Of a DNA stretch of 13,445 nucleotides, positions 1-7,733 are shown piece by piece. Location: contig JAMPHX010000032.1 of NCBI GenBank assembly GCA_023663205.1, positions 1 to 13,445 of the forward strand, read 5' to 3'. The DNA comes from Corallococcus sp. (lineage in GTDB: Bacteria > Bacillota > Clostridia > Christensenellales > CAG-314). Both the position numbers and the translations under genes were made by a program. Each line of letters opens with the position of its first letter. The first letter of the stretch is position 1. The notes beneath the pieces were generated by a model. It saw only the letters and a list, made by a program, of their open reading frames with translations, was not told the origin of the DNA and did no database searches.

Positions 1-27
1 GTTTACGTTAAGCACGGGGTTTTTTTT
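1..27 (+). terminator. 3' half of a terminator cut by the window edge
   Basis: GCACGGGG (12-19) is followed by eight Ts (20-27). This is what the right arm and U-tract of an intrinsic terminator look like. The matching left arm would lie before base 1, so the hairpin itself cannot be seen. It could serve a plus-strand gene to the left and also the collagen-like gene that ends at 32 on the other strand. Confidence 0.35.
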
Positions 28-31
28 GATG

Positions 32-1024
32 TCAGTTAAGTTTCTTTACCGTCAGTGTGGCGGATACGCCGGCAGGCATGGTAAACGTAGCGTTTGCCGT
101 GGACGTCAGGTACAGCGTAATTACGTCGTTTGCTGCAAGAGTGGCAATGGTGCTTCCGTCAAGGTCGATAGTAGTTCCCGAGTTTGCCGTTCTGGAAATT
201 GTTGCCGACGGCAGAGATGTGCCGTTTACGCGTACGGCAAGGGTAATGGTTGCGCTGCCGTTGCTGCTGCCTATTGTTGCGTAGTGTATTTCGTAAGTTC
301 CCGCCTGCGTTACCGTTATGCTGTTTGCAGGTATATAATTGGCATTGAGCGATGGCGTAGATGTTGTCAGAGGAACATTAAGCGGAGTATCCGCAACCAG
401 CGTCAGCGGTGTGGCAGCCGTATTTTGCAGTCCGGCATAGGATGCAAGACCTGTTGCCGCCGTTCCGGCAGGACCCGTAGCGCCCGTCGCTCCGGTAGGA
501 CCTGCAACGCCTTGTATTCCCTGTATGCCCTGCGGACCTGTTGCTCCTGTTGCTCCGATAGTGCCTTGCAGACCTTGTACTCCTTGCGGACCTGTTGCAC
601 CCGTAGGACCTGTCGCGCCCGTCGCTCCAGTAGGACCTGCAACACCCTGCAATCCTTGCGGACCTGCGGGACCGGTAGGACCTGCAATGCCTTGTATTCC
701 CTGTATGCCTTGCGGACCTGTTGCTCCTGTTGCGCCAGTTACGCTTGTGCCTGCGGGACCTGTTGCGCCCGTAGGACCTGTCGCTCCGGTTGCTCCGGTA
801 GTGCCTTGCAGACCTTGTACTCCTTGCGGACCTGTTGCACCCTGCAAACCTTGCAATCCCTGCGGGCCGGTAGAACCTGTTGCTCCCACAGGACTGGCAA
901 AGCCCATCGGACCTCTCGGTCCCGTAGGTCCAGTTGCGCCTCTCGGACCTATTATCGGGCGTATTATAACTTCTCTGTCACGCCCGCGGCAATTGTTTCT
1001 GTTGTTTCCGTTACAGCAAAACAT
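32..1024 (-). CDS. Collagen-like (BclA-type) exosporium/surface protein
   Basis: 330-aa protein in three parts. Residues 1-25 form a Cys/Asn/Arg-rich head. Residues 26-187 are Gly-X-Y collagen triplets, mostly GPQ, GAT, GPT, GLQ and GIQ, with breaks near 41-47 and 92-97. Residues ~195-330 form a Ser/Thr-rich, probably beta-strand domain. In Bacillus BclA and its clostridial relatives this layout gives trimeric hair-like filaments on the spore exosporium, with the C-terminal TNF/C1q-like domain driving trimerisation and the triplet Thr residues carrying glycans. No N-terminal signal peptide or C-terminal LPXTG is visible, which fits delivery from the mother cell rather than Sec-dependent wall anchoring. 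The start is supported by AAAGGAG six bases before ATG. A divergent glycosyltransferase gene next door suggests glycosylation. The architecture is clear; the spore location is inferred. Confidence 0.88.
   Translation of the reverse strand: MFCCNGNNRNNCRGRDREVIIRPIIGPRGATGPTGPRGPMGFASPVGATGSTGPQGLQGLQGATGPQGVQGLQGTTGATGATGPTGATGPAGTSVTGATGATGPQGIQGIQGIAGPTGPAGPQGLQGVAGPTGATGATGPTGATGPQGVQGLQGTIGATGATGPQGIQGIQGVAGPTGATGATGPAGTAATGLASYAGLQNTAATPLTLVADTPLNVPLTTSTPSLNANYIPANSITVTQAGTYEIHYATIGSSNGSATITLAVRVNGTSLPSATISRTANSGTTIDLDGSTIATLAANDVITLYLTSTANATFTMPAGVSATLTVKKLN
511..842. repeat. Internal DNA repeats in the collagen triplet region
   Basis: Near-identical blocks recur inside the triplet-coding region. 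The segment at 511-529 recurs at 691-709 (180-bp offset) and the ~42-bp block at 561-602 recurs at 801-842 (240-bp offset). Both offsets are multiples of 9 or 3, so recombination between copies would keep the reading frame and change the length of the collagen stalk, as is known for bclA alleles. Confidence 0.75.
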
Positions 1025-1089
1025 AAATTTCTCCTTTACTTACGTTTTATGACGTGTATTCTCCAAACGTACTTGGGGTACATATCATT

Positions 1090-1115
1090 ACTGTATACTA
1101 TTTTTTATATACAAT
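1090..1115 (-). promoter_or_regulatory. Possible sigma-E-like promoter of the collagen-like gene
   Basis: Read on the minus strand, TATACAGT (1097-1090) matches 7 of 8 positions of the sigma-E -10 consensus CATACAnT. ATTGT lies 13 bp upstream (1115-1111), a weak match to the ATATT-type -35. The -10 is about 65 bp from the start codon. A very similar -10 (AATACAGT) with 13-bp spacing precedes the ferritin-like gene at 11927-11952. The match is suggestive only. Confidence 0.25.
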
Positions 1116-1138
1116 TACTGTTACCGTAACGGTAATTG
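1112..1138. promoter_or_regulatory. 27-bp near-perfect palindrome, candidate operator
   Basis: Arms of 13 bp (1112-1124 and 1126-1138) are complementary at every position except one T/G pair, around a central C at 1125. The core is GTTAC-C-GTAAC. It lies between the divergent collagen-like and glycosyltransferase genes and overlaps the candidate -35 of the former. No T-tract follows on either strand, so it reads as a dimeric repressor/activator site rather than a terminator. Confidence 0.55.
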
Positions 1139-1173
1139 CAATACCTGTCTTTGGGGTGCAAAGTAAAGGCTGC

Positions 1174-1203
1174 TTACCCGTTTGGTGCGGCGGCGCATAT
1201 AAT
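1174..1203 (+). promoter_or_regulatory. Promoter abutting the glycosyltransferase start codon
   Basis: A perfect TATAAT (1198-1203) sits five bases before the ATG at 1209. The -35 is weak (TTACCC at 1174-1179, 18-bp spacer). Transcription would start about at the ATG itself, predicting a leaderless mRNA. No Shine-Dalgarno sequence is present. Confidence 0.4.
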
Positions 1204-1208
1204 GTAAT

Positions 1209-2273
1209 ATGAAAACTCTTTCCGTCGCAATGATTGTAAAAAACGAAGAACGCGTGCTTTCCCGAATACTATCCTGTTTGACTTTTGCCGACGAAGTGGT
1301 GGTAGTAGATACAGGTTCTACCGATAGCACTTGCCAAATAGCCCTAAGTTTCGGCGCAAAACTGTACAACTTTGTCTGGATTGACGACTTTGCCGCGGCG
1401 CGCAACTTCGCTTTCAAACAAGCAAAATGCAATTACGTAATGTGGCTGGATGCCGACGACGTAATTTCATACGGAGATATTCAAAAGATTACCGCTTGGA
1501 AACAATCGGATAGCCTGCCCGACACCGTCATGGCGGAGTATTGCGTAGGCGAGGGCGAAAGGCAGTCGTTTGCGTTTTTCCGCGAGCGCATTTTGCGTAA
1601 CTGCGCTGCGGCGCATTGGATGGGACGAATACACGAAACAATTGCTCCCTTTGGCAAAATAGAGTATGCCGATTTCAAAATACGACATTGTCCCGTGGAA
1701 ACGCACACCATGCGCAATCTGAAAATATACGGCAAAATGTTGGAAGAAGGCGAAATTTTTGACGAGCGCAATACCTATTATTATGCGCGGGAACTGTACG
1801 CATCGGGAAATGTCCGTCAAGCGCAAAAGTATTTCAAAAAGTTTCTGCGTAGCGCAAACGGATACTTTATCGATAAAATAGGCGCGCTTGTAAGTTTATC
1901 GGATATCGAAGTTTCCAAGGGAAACTTTCTTCAAGCCAAAAAGTATCTTACGCAAACTTTTGCTTACGGATTGCCGCGCGCCGAAACGTGCTGCAAGTTG
2001 GGCGCGTTGTTTTTGAAGGAAAACGATTTTGCAAAAGCGGCGTACTGGTACGAACTTGCGCTTAGGTGCAACGACAAAGAGGGGTTTATAATTAGCGATT
2101 ACGGCGACTTTGTACCGTATGTGCAATTGTGCATATGTTATTACAACACAGGCGACGTTGCAAAGTCTTATGAATATCACAGACGCGCATTTGCGTTGCA
2201 GCCCGATAATGCCGCCGTCAAGCACAATCAAGAGTTTTTTGCCGCTATGGGAATAACCGACGGCGGAATTTAA
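1209..2273 (+). CDS. Family 2 glycosyltransferase with C-terminal TPR-like repeats
   Basis: 354 aa. The N-terminal half is a GT-A fold of family GT2: LSVAMIVKNEE at the start (4-14), nucleotide-binding VVDTGSTD (32-39), the metal-binding DXD as WLDADD (79-84) and WMGRIHE (137-143), typical of the SunS/TPR-GT2 group. The C-terminal half (~185-340) holds helical repeats ending in a clear TPR-like unit (GDVAKSYEYHRRAFALQPDNAAVKH region, about 315-339). Such enzymes transfer a sugar from a nucleotide donor to a protein or glycan in the cytoplasm. The divergent neighbour is a Thr-rich collagen-like protein, a plausible acceptor, but that is inferred. The first ATG gives the standard family N-terminus although no ribosome binding site precedes it. 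The mRNA may be leaderless. Confidence 0.87.
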   Translation: MKTLSVAMIVKNEERVLSRILSCLTFADEVVVVDTGSTDSTCQIALSFGAKLYNFVWIDDFAAARNFAFKQAKCNYVMWLDADDVISYGDIQKITAWKQSDSLPDTVMAEYCVGEGERQSFAFFRERILRNCAAAHWMGRIHETIAPFGKIEYADFKIRHCPVETHTMRNLKIYGKMLEEGEIFDERNTYYYARELYASGNVRQAQKYFKKFLRSANGYFIDKIGALVSLSDIEVSKGNFLQAKKYLTQTFAYGLPRAETCCKLGALFLKENDFAKAAYWYELALRCNDKEGFIISDYGDFVPYVQLCICYYNTGDVAKSYEYHRRAFALQPDNAAVKHNQEFFAAMGITDGGI

Positions 2274-2469
2274 TCTGCCTAAATACGCAGAATAATTAGG
2301 CATAGCGGTCGTGCACGGGCTGTATCTGCGGAAAAGTCAGTTGCGCTTTGGCAAACTACAAAAGTACATTTGTAACCGCCGACGTCAAATACCGCTGATG
2401 AAGCGTATTTCATAGCGGAGATATAAAAATTACGTTATAAATTCCGCCGCAAATATATTCGGCATAAAC
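2274..2469. other. Gene-free stretch with two hairpins
   Basis: No convincing gene lies between the glycosyltransferase stop and the hairpin at 2470. Two inverted repeats are visible: TGCCTAA/TTAGGCA (2276-2282 with 2296-2302) directly after the stop codon, and CCGCT-ATGAA/TTCAT-AGCGG (2392-2402 with 2409-2418, one bulged G). Neither has a proper T-tract. They may stabilise or end the glycosyltransferase mRNA. Confidence 0.4.
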
Positions 2470-2512
2470 AAATATGCGTTCCGCAAAGTTTATACTTGCG
2501 AAACGCATATTT
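2470..2512 (-). terminator. Hairpin terminator downstream of glnN
   Basis: An 11-bp perfect stem (2470-2480 with 2502-2512) is extended by CGCAA/TTGCG after one mismatch. On the minus strand the hairpin is followed by a T-rich run (ATTTGTTTATG). The plus side is A/T-rich without a T-run, so it mainly serves glnN, about 180 bp past its stop. Confidence 0.6.
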
Positions 2513-2694
2513 AAATTCAAATATTAAATTTAGTTGGCAAATAGGTTTACTGCAATTTGCCGACGGATTTTTGCCTTTGCCGCCGCATATCGCCGCTGCG
2601 GCAATACTCGTTGTCCAAGTTGCTCCGCGTTGCGGCAATCTCGATATTGCATAACGGTTATGTTTGTTTTTAACATCGGCGCGGTTGATTTTGT

Positions 2695-4791
2695 TCAGTT
2701 TACGCTGTACAGCAATTCGCCGTACGTGGGCATAGGCCACAACTCTTTGGGACAAACCGTTTCCAATTTGTCGGTAAACGCGCGTATTTCTTCCATTAAG
2801 GGCAAAATTTCGTTTTTGCACAGGTCGGCTTGAAGTGTTATGCCGACGGCATTTTGCGCCGACTCAATGGCGTTTTGAAGATGCGCGGTTTTTTCCGAGG
2901 CGGAAACAATCAACTCTGTGATTTGGCGTATTTTGTTTTGCTCGTAAGAGTTATCCAATGTTTCGCTTATTTCGCGTTTGGATTTTGCCGTTTCGGCAAG
3001 CAAGCGTACGTACTTTTCCGCCGAAGGCAGTATTTCTCTGTTTTCCATTTCAACAAGAGTCAACGCTTCGATTTCTATTGTTTTGCAGTAGTTTTCAAGC
3101 AATATTTCCTGCCGCGATTCTATCTCGCGCTTTGTAAATATTCCGTGTTTTTCAAACAGCGCGATATTCTTTTCCGCAGTAAGCGTTTTGAGCGAATCGG
3201 GCGTGGTGCGTATATTTGCCAATCCGCGTTTTTCCGCTTCGGCAACCCAAGCGTCGGAGTAACCGTCCCCGTTAAAAATTATTCTGCGGTGCTTTGTGAG
3301 CGTTTGGCAAATCAACTTGTTCAGCGCGTCGTTGAAATTTTCCGCTCGTTCGAGTTTATCTGCAAATTCGCACAGGCTTTCGGCAACGGCGGTATTTAGT
3401 ATGGTGTTGGGGTCTGCAATGGAAAACGACGACCCCGGCATACGGAACTCAAATTTATTGCCGGTAAATGCAAAAGGCGAAGTGCGGTTTCTGTCGGTAT
3501 TATCGGCAGGGATAAGCGGCAGCGAATCCACGCCGACGTGCAGTTTGCGCTTCTGTGCGGATTTTGCTTTTTCTCCGCTTATTACGGCATTTATAACATA
3601 TTCGAGGTCATCGCCCACAAATATTGAAATTATTGCCGGCGGCGCTTCGTTTGCGCCCAAGCGGTGGTCGTTACCCGCGCTCGATACTGATACTCGAAGC
3701 AAATCTTGGTAGTTATCCACGGCTTTTATGACGGCGGACATTAGCAGCAAAAACTGCGCGTTGTCTTGCGGAGATACCCCCGGTTCCAACAAATTTACAC
3801 CGTTGTCGGTCGCAATTGACCAATTGATGTGTTTGCCGCTTCCGTTAATGCCCGCAAACGGCTTTTCGTGAAGCAGACACGCCATATTATTTCTGTCTGC
3901 AACCTTTTTCATTATTTCCATTGTAAGTTGGTTTTGGTCGCAGGCTATGTTTGTTTGCGTGTAACAGGGAGCCAGTTCGTGCTGTGCGGGAGCAACCTCG
4001 TTGTGTTCGGTTTTTGCAACTATTCCCAGTTTGAGCAGTTCTTCGTCTACTTCGCGCATAAATTTTGCCACGCGCGGCTTTATCGCACCAAAGTAGTGGT
4101 CGTCCATTTCCTGACCTTTGGGCGGTTTTGCACCTATAAGCGTTCTGCCCGTGTAAACAAGGTCTTTTCTTTTGAGAAATACCGATTTGTCTATCAAAAA
4201 GTATTCTTGTTCCGCGCCGACGGTGCTGCATGCGCGCACTCCGTCGCTGCCGAACAGTTTGAGTATGCGCGAAACCTGTTTGTTAAGCGCTTGGTTGCTT
4301 CTGAGCAGCGGCGTTTTTTTGTCCAGAGTTTCGCCAGAGTAACTGCAAAATGCGGTCGGTATAAACATTGTTCCGTCTTTGATAAATACATATGAAGTCG
4401 GGTCCCAAGTAGTGTACCCGCGTGCCTCGAATGTTGCGCGTATACCACCGCTGGGGAAACTGGACGCATCGGGTTCTCCCTTTATCAATTCCTTCCCGCG
4501 GAATTTGTTCAGCATTTCGCCCTGTTTGTCAATGGAAACAAAACTGTCGTGTTTTTCGGCGGTAATACCCGTCATCGGTTGAAACCAATGAGCGTAGTGC
4601 GTCGCCCCCTTTTCCAACGCCCACTGTTTGAGCGCGTCGGCGTAAACGTCGGCAACTTTGTCGGACATCGGACAGCCGTCGGACATTGTTCTTTTTACTG
4701 CTTGGTAGACTTCTTGCGGCAGTCTTTCGCGCATTGTTTTGTCTCCGAATACGTTTTGCCCGAAAATATCCGCGACGTTGTAACTTTCCAT
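2695..4791 (-). CDS. glnN: Glutamine synthetase type III
   Basis: 698 aa, the usual size of GSIII (about 700) and much longer than GSI/II. It makes glutamine from glutamate, ammonia and ATP in the cytoplasm. Visible signatures are GGIRATFEARGYT (115-127), VGAEQEYF (191-198, metal-binding Glu), EHNEVAPAQHE (262-272), GINGSGKHINWS (314-325), the GNDHRLGANEAPP segment, and NRTSPFAFTGNKFEFR (substrate and nucleotide binding). A GSIII-specific helical C-terminal extension follows. The start is supported by AAGGAAG six bases before ATG. The gene is divergent from pyrG, which consumes glutamine, so the two are metabolically linked though not co-transcribed. No PII/GlnR-type operator was recognised in the upstream region. 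Confidence 0.97.
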   Translation of the reverse strand: MESYNVADIFGQNVFGDKTMRERLPQEVYQAVKRTMSDGCPMSDKVADVYADALKQWALEKGATHYAHWFQPMTGITAEKHDSFVSIDKQGEMLNKFRGKELIKGEPDASSFPSGGIRATFEARGYTTWDPTSYVFIKDGTMFIPTAFCSYSGETLDKKTPLLRSNQALNKQVSRILKLFGSDGVRACSTVGAEQEYFLIDKSVFLKRKDLVYTGRTLIGAKPPKGQEMDDHYFGAIKPRVAKFMREVDEELLKLGIVAKTEHNEVAPAQHELAPCYTQTNIACDQNQLTMEIMKKVADRNNMACLLHEKPFAGINGSGKHINWSIATDNGVNLLEPGVSPQDNAQFLLLMSAVIKAVDNYQDLLRVSVSSAGNDHRLGANEAPPAIISIFVGDDLEYVINAVISGEKAKSAQKRKLHVGVDSLPLIPADNTDRNRTSPFAFTGNKFEFRMPGSSFSIADPNTILNTAVAESLCEFADKLERAENFNDALNKLICQTLTKHRRIIFNGDGYSDAWVAEAEKRGLANIRTTPDSLKTLTAEKNIALFEKHGIFTKREIESRQEILLENYCKTIEIEALTLVEMENREILPSAEKYVRLLAETAKSKREISETLDNSYEQNKIRQITELIVSASEKTAHLQNAIESAQNAVGITLQADLCKNEILPLMEEIRAFTDKLETVCPKELWPMPTYGELLYSVN

Positions 4792-4998
4792 ATAAACTTC
4801 CTTTTTTGCTTATGAAGGCAAATTATTCTTGCATTACTATATGCCGTAAATGCCGCGTAAGTGCGCATATTCGGCAAGTTGCTTTTGGGGGTTCAATTTG
4901 AATTGTAATGCTTATTTTTCGATGTGTCAACCGATTTGCATTGCAAAAACGACATTGCAAATAAAATAAAAATACCGTCCGTTTTCGTTATTAAAGAA

Positions 4999-5027
4999 TT
5001 GACAAATCGCAGCCTTGCTAATATACT
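4999..5027 (+). promoter_or_regulatory. Sigma-A promoter of pyrG
   Basis: TTGACA (4999-5004), a 17-bp spacer and TATACT (5022-5027) form a near-consensus promoter. The predicted start near 5034 leaves a ~118-nt leader. The rest of the 361-bp glnN-pyrG gap holds no gene I can support. Confidence 0.7.
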
Positions 5028-5064
5028 TTTGACATTATATTTTGTTGCAAAGACAGTGTTATTC

Positions 5065-5090
5065 GGCATATGTTGGGGCAGGCATATGTT
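5065..5090 (+). repeat. Direct repeat in the pyrG leader
   Basis: GGCATATGTT occurs at 5065-5074 and again at 5081-5090, 16 bp apart, in the predicted 5' leader of pyrG. Its role is unknown. The spacing (1.5 helical turns) does not strongly favour a DNA operator, and no terminator/antiterminator pair was seen. Confidence 0.45.
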
Positions 5091-5140
5091 ACATACCACA
5101 ATATATACGTATTTGAAAAAACATTAACAGAAATACAAAC

Positions 5141-5148
5141 GGGGGGGG
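5141..5148 (+). promoter_or_regulatory. Eight-G ribosome binding site of pyrG
   Basis: A run of eight Gs, four bases before the ATG, takes the place of a normal GGAGG. It is the only plausible Shine-Dalgarno for this start. Homopolymer G-runs are prone to slippage during replication and transcription. Confidence 0.6.
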
Positions 5149-5152
5149 AACA

Positions 5153-6745
5153 ATGACAAAATACATTTTCGTAACGGGCGGAGTAGTAAGCGGACTCGGC
5201 AAGGGAATAGTAGCCGCAAGCGTCGGCAGATTGCTTAAACAGCGGGGGCTTGCGATTGCCTCGCAAAAGTTAGACCCCTATTTAAACGTCGATCCCGGTA
5301 CGATGAGCCCCTTTCAGCACGGCGAAGTATACGTTACCGATGACGGCGCGGAAACCGACCTCGATTTGGGACATTACGAACGCTTTACCGACGAAAATCT
5401 AAATAAGTTCAGCAACCTCACCTCAGGACGCGTATACAACAACGTGCTGGGCAAGGAGCGCAAAGGCGAGTATCTCGGGCATACGGTGCAGGTCATTCCG
5501 CATGTTACCGACGAAATCAAGTCGTTTATCTATTCGGTAGGCAAAAAGACCAAAGCCGACGTGGTAATAACGGAAATAGGCGGTACTACTGGCGATATCG
5601 AAAGTTTGCCTTTTATCGAAGCCATACGTCAGGTTTCGCGCGAAGTAGGGCGCGACAACTGTCTGTTTATGCACGTGACGCTTGTTCCCTTTATCGACGG
5701 TTCCAACGAATACAAGTCCAAACCGACGCAGCACAGCGTCAAGGAACTGCAAGGGCTGGGAATAAGTCCCGATATTATTTTGTGCCGTTCTGCCGCAAAA
5801 CTGCCTAAGAGCATCAAAAACAAAATTTCGATGTTTTGCAACGTCAAGCCCGATTGCGTAATAGACAACACAACCGTCAAGTTTTTGTACGACGCTCCGC
5901 TTATGTTGGAGGAAGAACATCTTTCGGAAATTGTCTGCCGCGAACTCAAACTGCAAACCGCGCCTCTCGATATGTCGGAATGGAAGGAAATGTGCAAAAG
6001 AGCCAAAGTCAACCGCAAATCCGTCAAGATTGCCTTGGTAGGCAAATACGTGCAGTTGCACGACGCATATCTGTCGGTAGCGGAAGCCCTTCACCATGCC
6101 GCCCTTGCCAACGGAGTAAAGGTGGAAATCGATTGGATAGAGTCGGACGGATTGACCGCGCAAAATGTAGCGGAAGTATTAGGCAATGCCAACGGAGTTA
6201 TAGTCCCCGGCGGATTCGGCGAAAGAGGCATAGAAGGAATGATAGAAGCGGCAAAATATTGCCGTCAAAACAATATTCCGTATTTCGGAATATGTCTGGG
6301 TATGCAGATTGCGGTAATAGAGTACGCCCGCAACGTCTTGGGATATGCCGACGCCAACAGCAGCGAATTTGACGAAAACAGCAAACACAAAGTAATTGCG
6401 CTTCTCAAAGAGCAGCAGGGCGTGGAAGATATGGGCGGTACTATGCGGTTAGGGGCATATCCGTGCGTAGTACAAAAGAATACCAAGTTGGAACAGGCAT
6501 ACGGCAGACGCGATATTTCCGAGCGTCACCGTCACAGATACGAATTTAACAACGAGTTCCGCGTTGCGTTTACGGAGAGCGGAGCAACCTTTTCCGGCTT
6601 ATCTCCAAGCGGCGCACTTGTCGAGGCATTTGAAGTGACAAGCAAGCGTTTCCATGTAGGCGTGCAATATCATCCGGAATTCAAATCCCGTCCCAATGGC
6701 GCGCACCCGCTGTTCAAATTGTTTATTGCGGCAAGCGCAGAGTGA
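5153..6745 (+). CDS. pyrG: CTP synthase (glutamine hydrolysing)
   Basis: 530 aa, full length for the family. It converts UTP to CTP using ATP and glutamine-derived ammonia. The N-terminal synthetase domain (1-~270) opens with [16 protein letters not shown] (3-18, P-loop) and contains [13 protein letters not shown] (39-51) and the [11 protein letters not shown] segment (141-151). The C-terminal class I amidotransferase domain (~290-530) has the nucleophile Cys381 in FGICLGMQ and the His507/Glu509 pair in YHPEF. All key residues are present. Likely monocistronic, with its own promoter at 4999 and a terminator 34 bp after the stop. CTP-sensitive reiterative-transcription control, known for B. 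subtilis pyrG, needs a G-run at the transcript start, and none is seen there. Confidence 0.98.
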   Translation: MTKYIFVTGGVVSGLGKGIVAASVGRLLKQRGLAIASQKLDPYLNVDPGTMSPFQHGEVYVTDDGAETDLDLGHYERFTDENLNKFSNLTSGRVYNNVLGKERKGEYLGHTVQVIPHVTDEIKSFIYSVGKKTKADVVITEIGGTTGDIESLPFIEAIRQVSREVGRDNCLFMHVTLVPFIDGSNEYKSKPTQHSVKELQGLGISPDIILCRSAAKLPKSIKNKISMFCNVKPDCVIDNTTVKFLYDAPLMLEEEHLSEIVCRELKLQTAPLDMSEWKEMCKRAKVNRKSVKIALVGKYVQLHDAYLSVAEALHHAALANGVKVEIDWIESDGLTAQNVAEVLGNANGVIVPGGFGERGIEGMIEAAKYCRQNNIPYFGICLGMQIAVIEYARNVLGYADANSSEFDENSKHKVIALLKEQQGVEDMGGTMRLGAYPCVVQKNTKLEQAYGRRDISERHRHRYEFNNEFRVAFTESGATFSGLSPSGALVEAFEVTSKRFHVGVQYHPEFKSRPNGAHPLFKLFIAASAE

Positions 6746-6778
6746 TTTTGTACAACGGTTTAAAGTTACAACCGTATT

Positions 6779-6806
6779 CGGCAGCAGCGTCGACTGCTGC
6801 CGTTTT
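6779..6806 (+). terminator. Rho-independent terminator of pyrG
   Basis: Perfect 9-bp GC-rich stem CGGCAGCAG/CTGCTGCCG (6779-6787 with 6794-6802), a 6-base loop, then TTTT. It lies 34 bp after the pyrG stop. The T-tract is short but the stem is strong. Confidence 0.8.
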
Positions 6807-6991
6807 GCGGAAATAACGCAAAAATTATATGGCATTAGTGCGCAAAATCGTTAACGACGCGTAAAGTCATATTACACGGCAAAGTGAGCACAGTTAATCG
6901 GGCTTGCAACACCTGTGCTGTATACTTTCTGTCGGCGTACCGCAGATTTCAAATTCATCCGTACGGATAGAAATGTATCAAAGGAAATTTT

Positions 6992-7480
6992 ATGAAACAA
7001 TTTGTCAAAGGTTTGCCTCCCGTGTTCGACAAAAACAGCAATGTTCTTATATTAGGCAGTTTTCCGTCGGTAAAAAGCCGTGCGGAAGGATTTTTCTACG
7101 GTAATGCGCAAAACCGTTTTTGGAAAATTCTTTCCGCCCGCTACGGCAGAAATTTAAACTGTATCGAGGACAAAAAGCAACTGCTGTGCGATACAGGCAT
7201 TGCTTTGTGGGATATTGTAGACAGTTGCAATATAGAAGGTTTCCAGGATAGTTCCATATCCGACGTGACGCCTGCCGATTTGTCGGAAGTATTAGGTAAC
7301 TGCAACATAAAGATAATATATTGCAACGGTCAAACGAGTTACAAATTGACGCAGAAGTATTACGGCAATTTGACTGTTCCGACGGTGTGCCTGCCGTCCA
7401 CAAGTCCGGCAAACGTGTCGTTTGATGTGGTCAAATGGAACGACGCGCTAAATTACATAGACGATTTGCGCAAACGGTAA
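6992..7480 (+). CDS. DNA-deoxyinosine (hypoxanthine) glycosylase, UDG superfamily family 6
   Basis: 162 aa, typical for the family. It excises hypoxanthine, formed by adenine deamination, from DNA to start base-excision repair. Motif 1 is LILGSFPSVKSR (19-30), followed by the diagnostic FYGNAQNRFW (35-44) with the Asn that family 6 enzymes use for catalysis. Motif 2 is LPSTSPAN (134-141), which closes on the flipped base. A GGAAA ribosome binding site stands six bases before ATG. The gene is monocistronic: 246 bp after pyrG with its terminator in between, and followed by another terminator at 7547-7585. The 512-bp flank to the right is regulatory DNA of the next operon. Confidence 0.9.
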   Translation: MKQFVKGLPPVFDKNSNVLILGSFPSVKSRAEGFFYGNAQNRFWKILSARYGRNLNCIEDKKQLLCDTGIALWDIVDSCNIEGFQDSSISDVTPADLSEVLGNCNIKIIYCNGQTSYKLTQKYYGNLTVPTVCLPSTSPANVSFDVVKWNDALNYIDDLRKR

Positions 7481-7536
7481 GCAAAAAATTTTGCAGACGC
7501 GCTTTACCGTCGGTAGTAATGACAAAGCATTTTGAC

Positions 7537-7565
7537 TTGACATAACGCCGCCCGATTGCTATTGT
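7537..7565 (+). promoter_or_regulatory. Candidate promoter inside the terminator hairpin
   Basis: TTGACA (7537-7542), 17-bp spacer, TATTGT (7560-7565). The -35 is perfect and the -10 weak. The -10 lies in the loop of the terminator at 7547-7585, so any transcript from here would lack the left arm and pass through. Confidence 0.35.
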
Positions 7566-7585
7566 GTTGCAACGGCGGCTTTTTT
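7547..7585 (+). terminator. Terminator after the DNA glycosylase gene
   Basis: GCCGCC (7547-7552) pairs with GGCGGC (7574-7579), followed by six Ts (7580-7585). The loop is long (21 bases). It ends transcription from the glycosylase gene, whose stop is 66 bp upstream. Confidence 0.7.
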
Positions 7586-7595
7586 GTGTTATAAT
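7567..7595 (+). promoter_or_regulatory. Promoter of repeat module 1
   Basis: TTGCAA (7567-7572), 17-bp spacer, perfect TATAAT (7590-7595). It overlaps the right arm and T-tract of the preceding terminator. The first box of the 10-bp array begins 23 bp after the start of this -10. Confidence 0.6.
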
Positions 7596-7610
7596 AGCAT
7601 ACATAACGAC

Positions 7611-7650
7611 AGTTAACTGAATTTAACTGCGTTTAATTACTGCTAACTGC
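7611..7650 (+). promoter_or_regulatory. Helically phased box array, module 1
   Basis: Four boxes at exact 10-bp intervals: TTAACT (7613), TTAACT (7623), TTAATT (7633) and CTAACT (7643). One box per helical turn would present all sites on the same DNA face. In RNA the segment 7603-7657 can also fold into a long imperfect hairpin. Confidence 0.7.
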
Positions 7651-7688
7651 TCGTTATTACATCGTATCACGCAATAAACTAAGTGTTT

Positions 7689-7718
7689 TTGAAAAATTAT
7701 ATTCGTGTACGATATAAT
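7689..7718 (+). promoter_or_regulatory. Promoter of repeat module 2
   Basis: TTGAAA (7689-7694), 18-bp spacer, perfect TATAAT (7713-7718). Confidence 0.55.
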
Positions 7719-7733
7719 TAAAAACGCAACCAA

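Noticed and set aside
26..1129. Long plus-strand ORF opposite the collagen-like gene
   Set aside because: Low-complexity Cys/Arg/Ser-rich translation is the antisense shadow of Gly-X-Y codons; it has no ribosome binding site.
2549..2697. 48-aa minus-strand ORF after glnN (MLKTNITVMQYRDC...)
   Set aside because: Start has no ribosome binding site, composition is Arg/Gln-rich like a chance frame, and it is only supported by ending before the terminator.
4924..5127. 67-aa plus-strand ORF before pyrG
   Set aside because: No ribosome binding site, and it covers the pyrG promoter and leader.
5034..5152. PyrG reiterative-transcription attenuator as in B. subtilis
   Set aside because: The predicted transcript start has no G-run and no terminator hairpin is seen in the leader.
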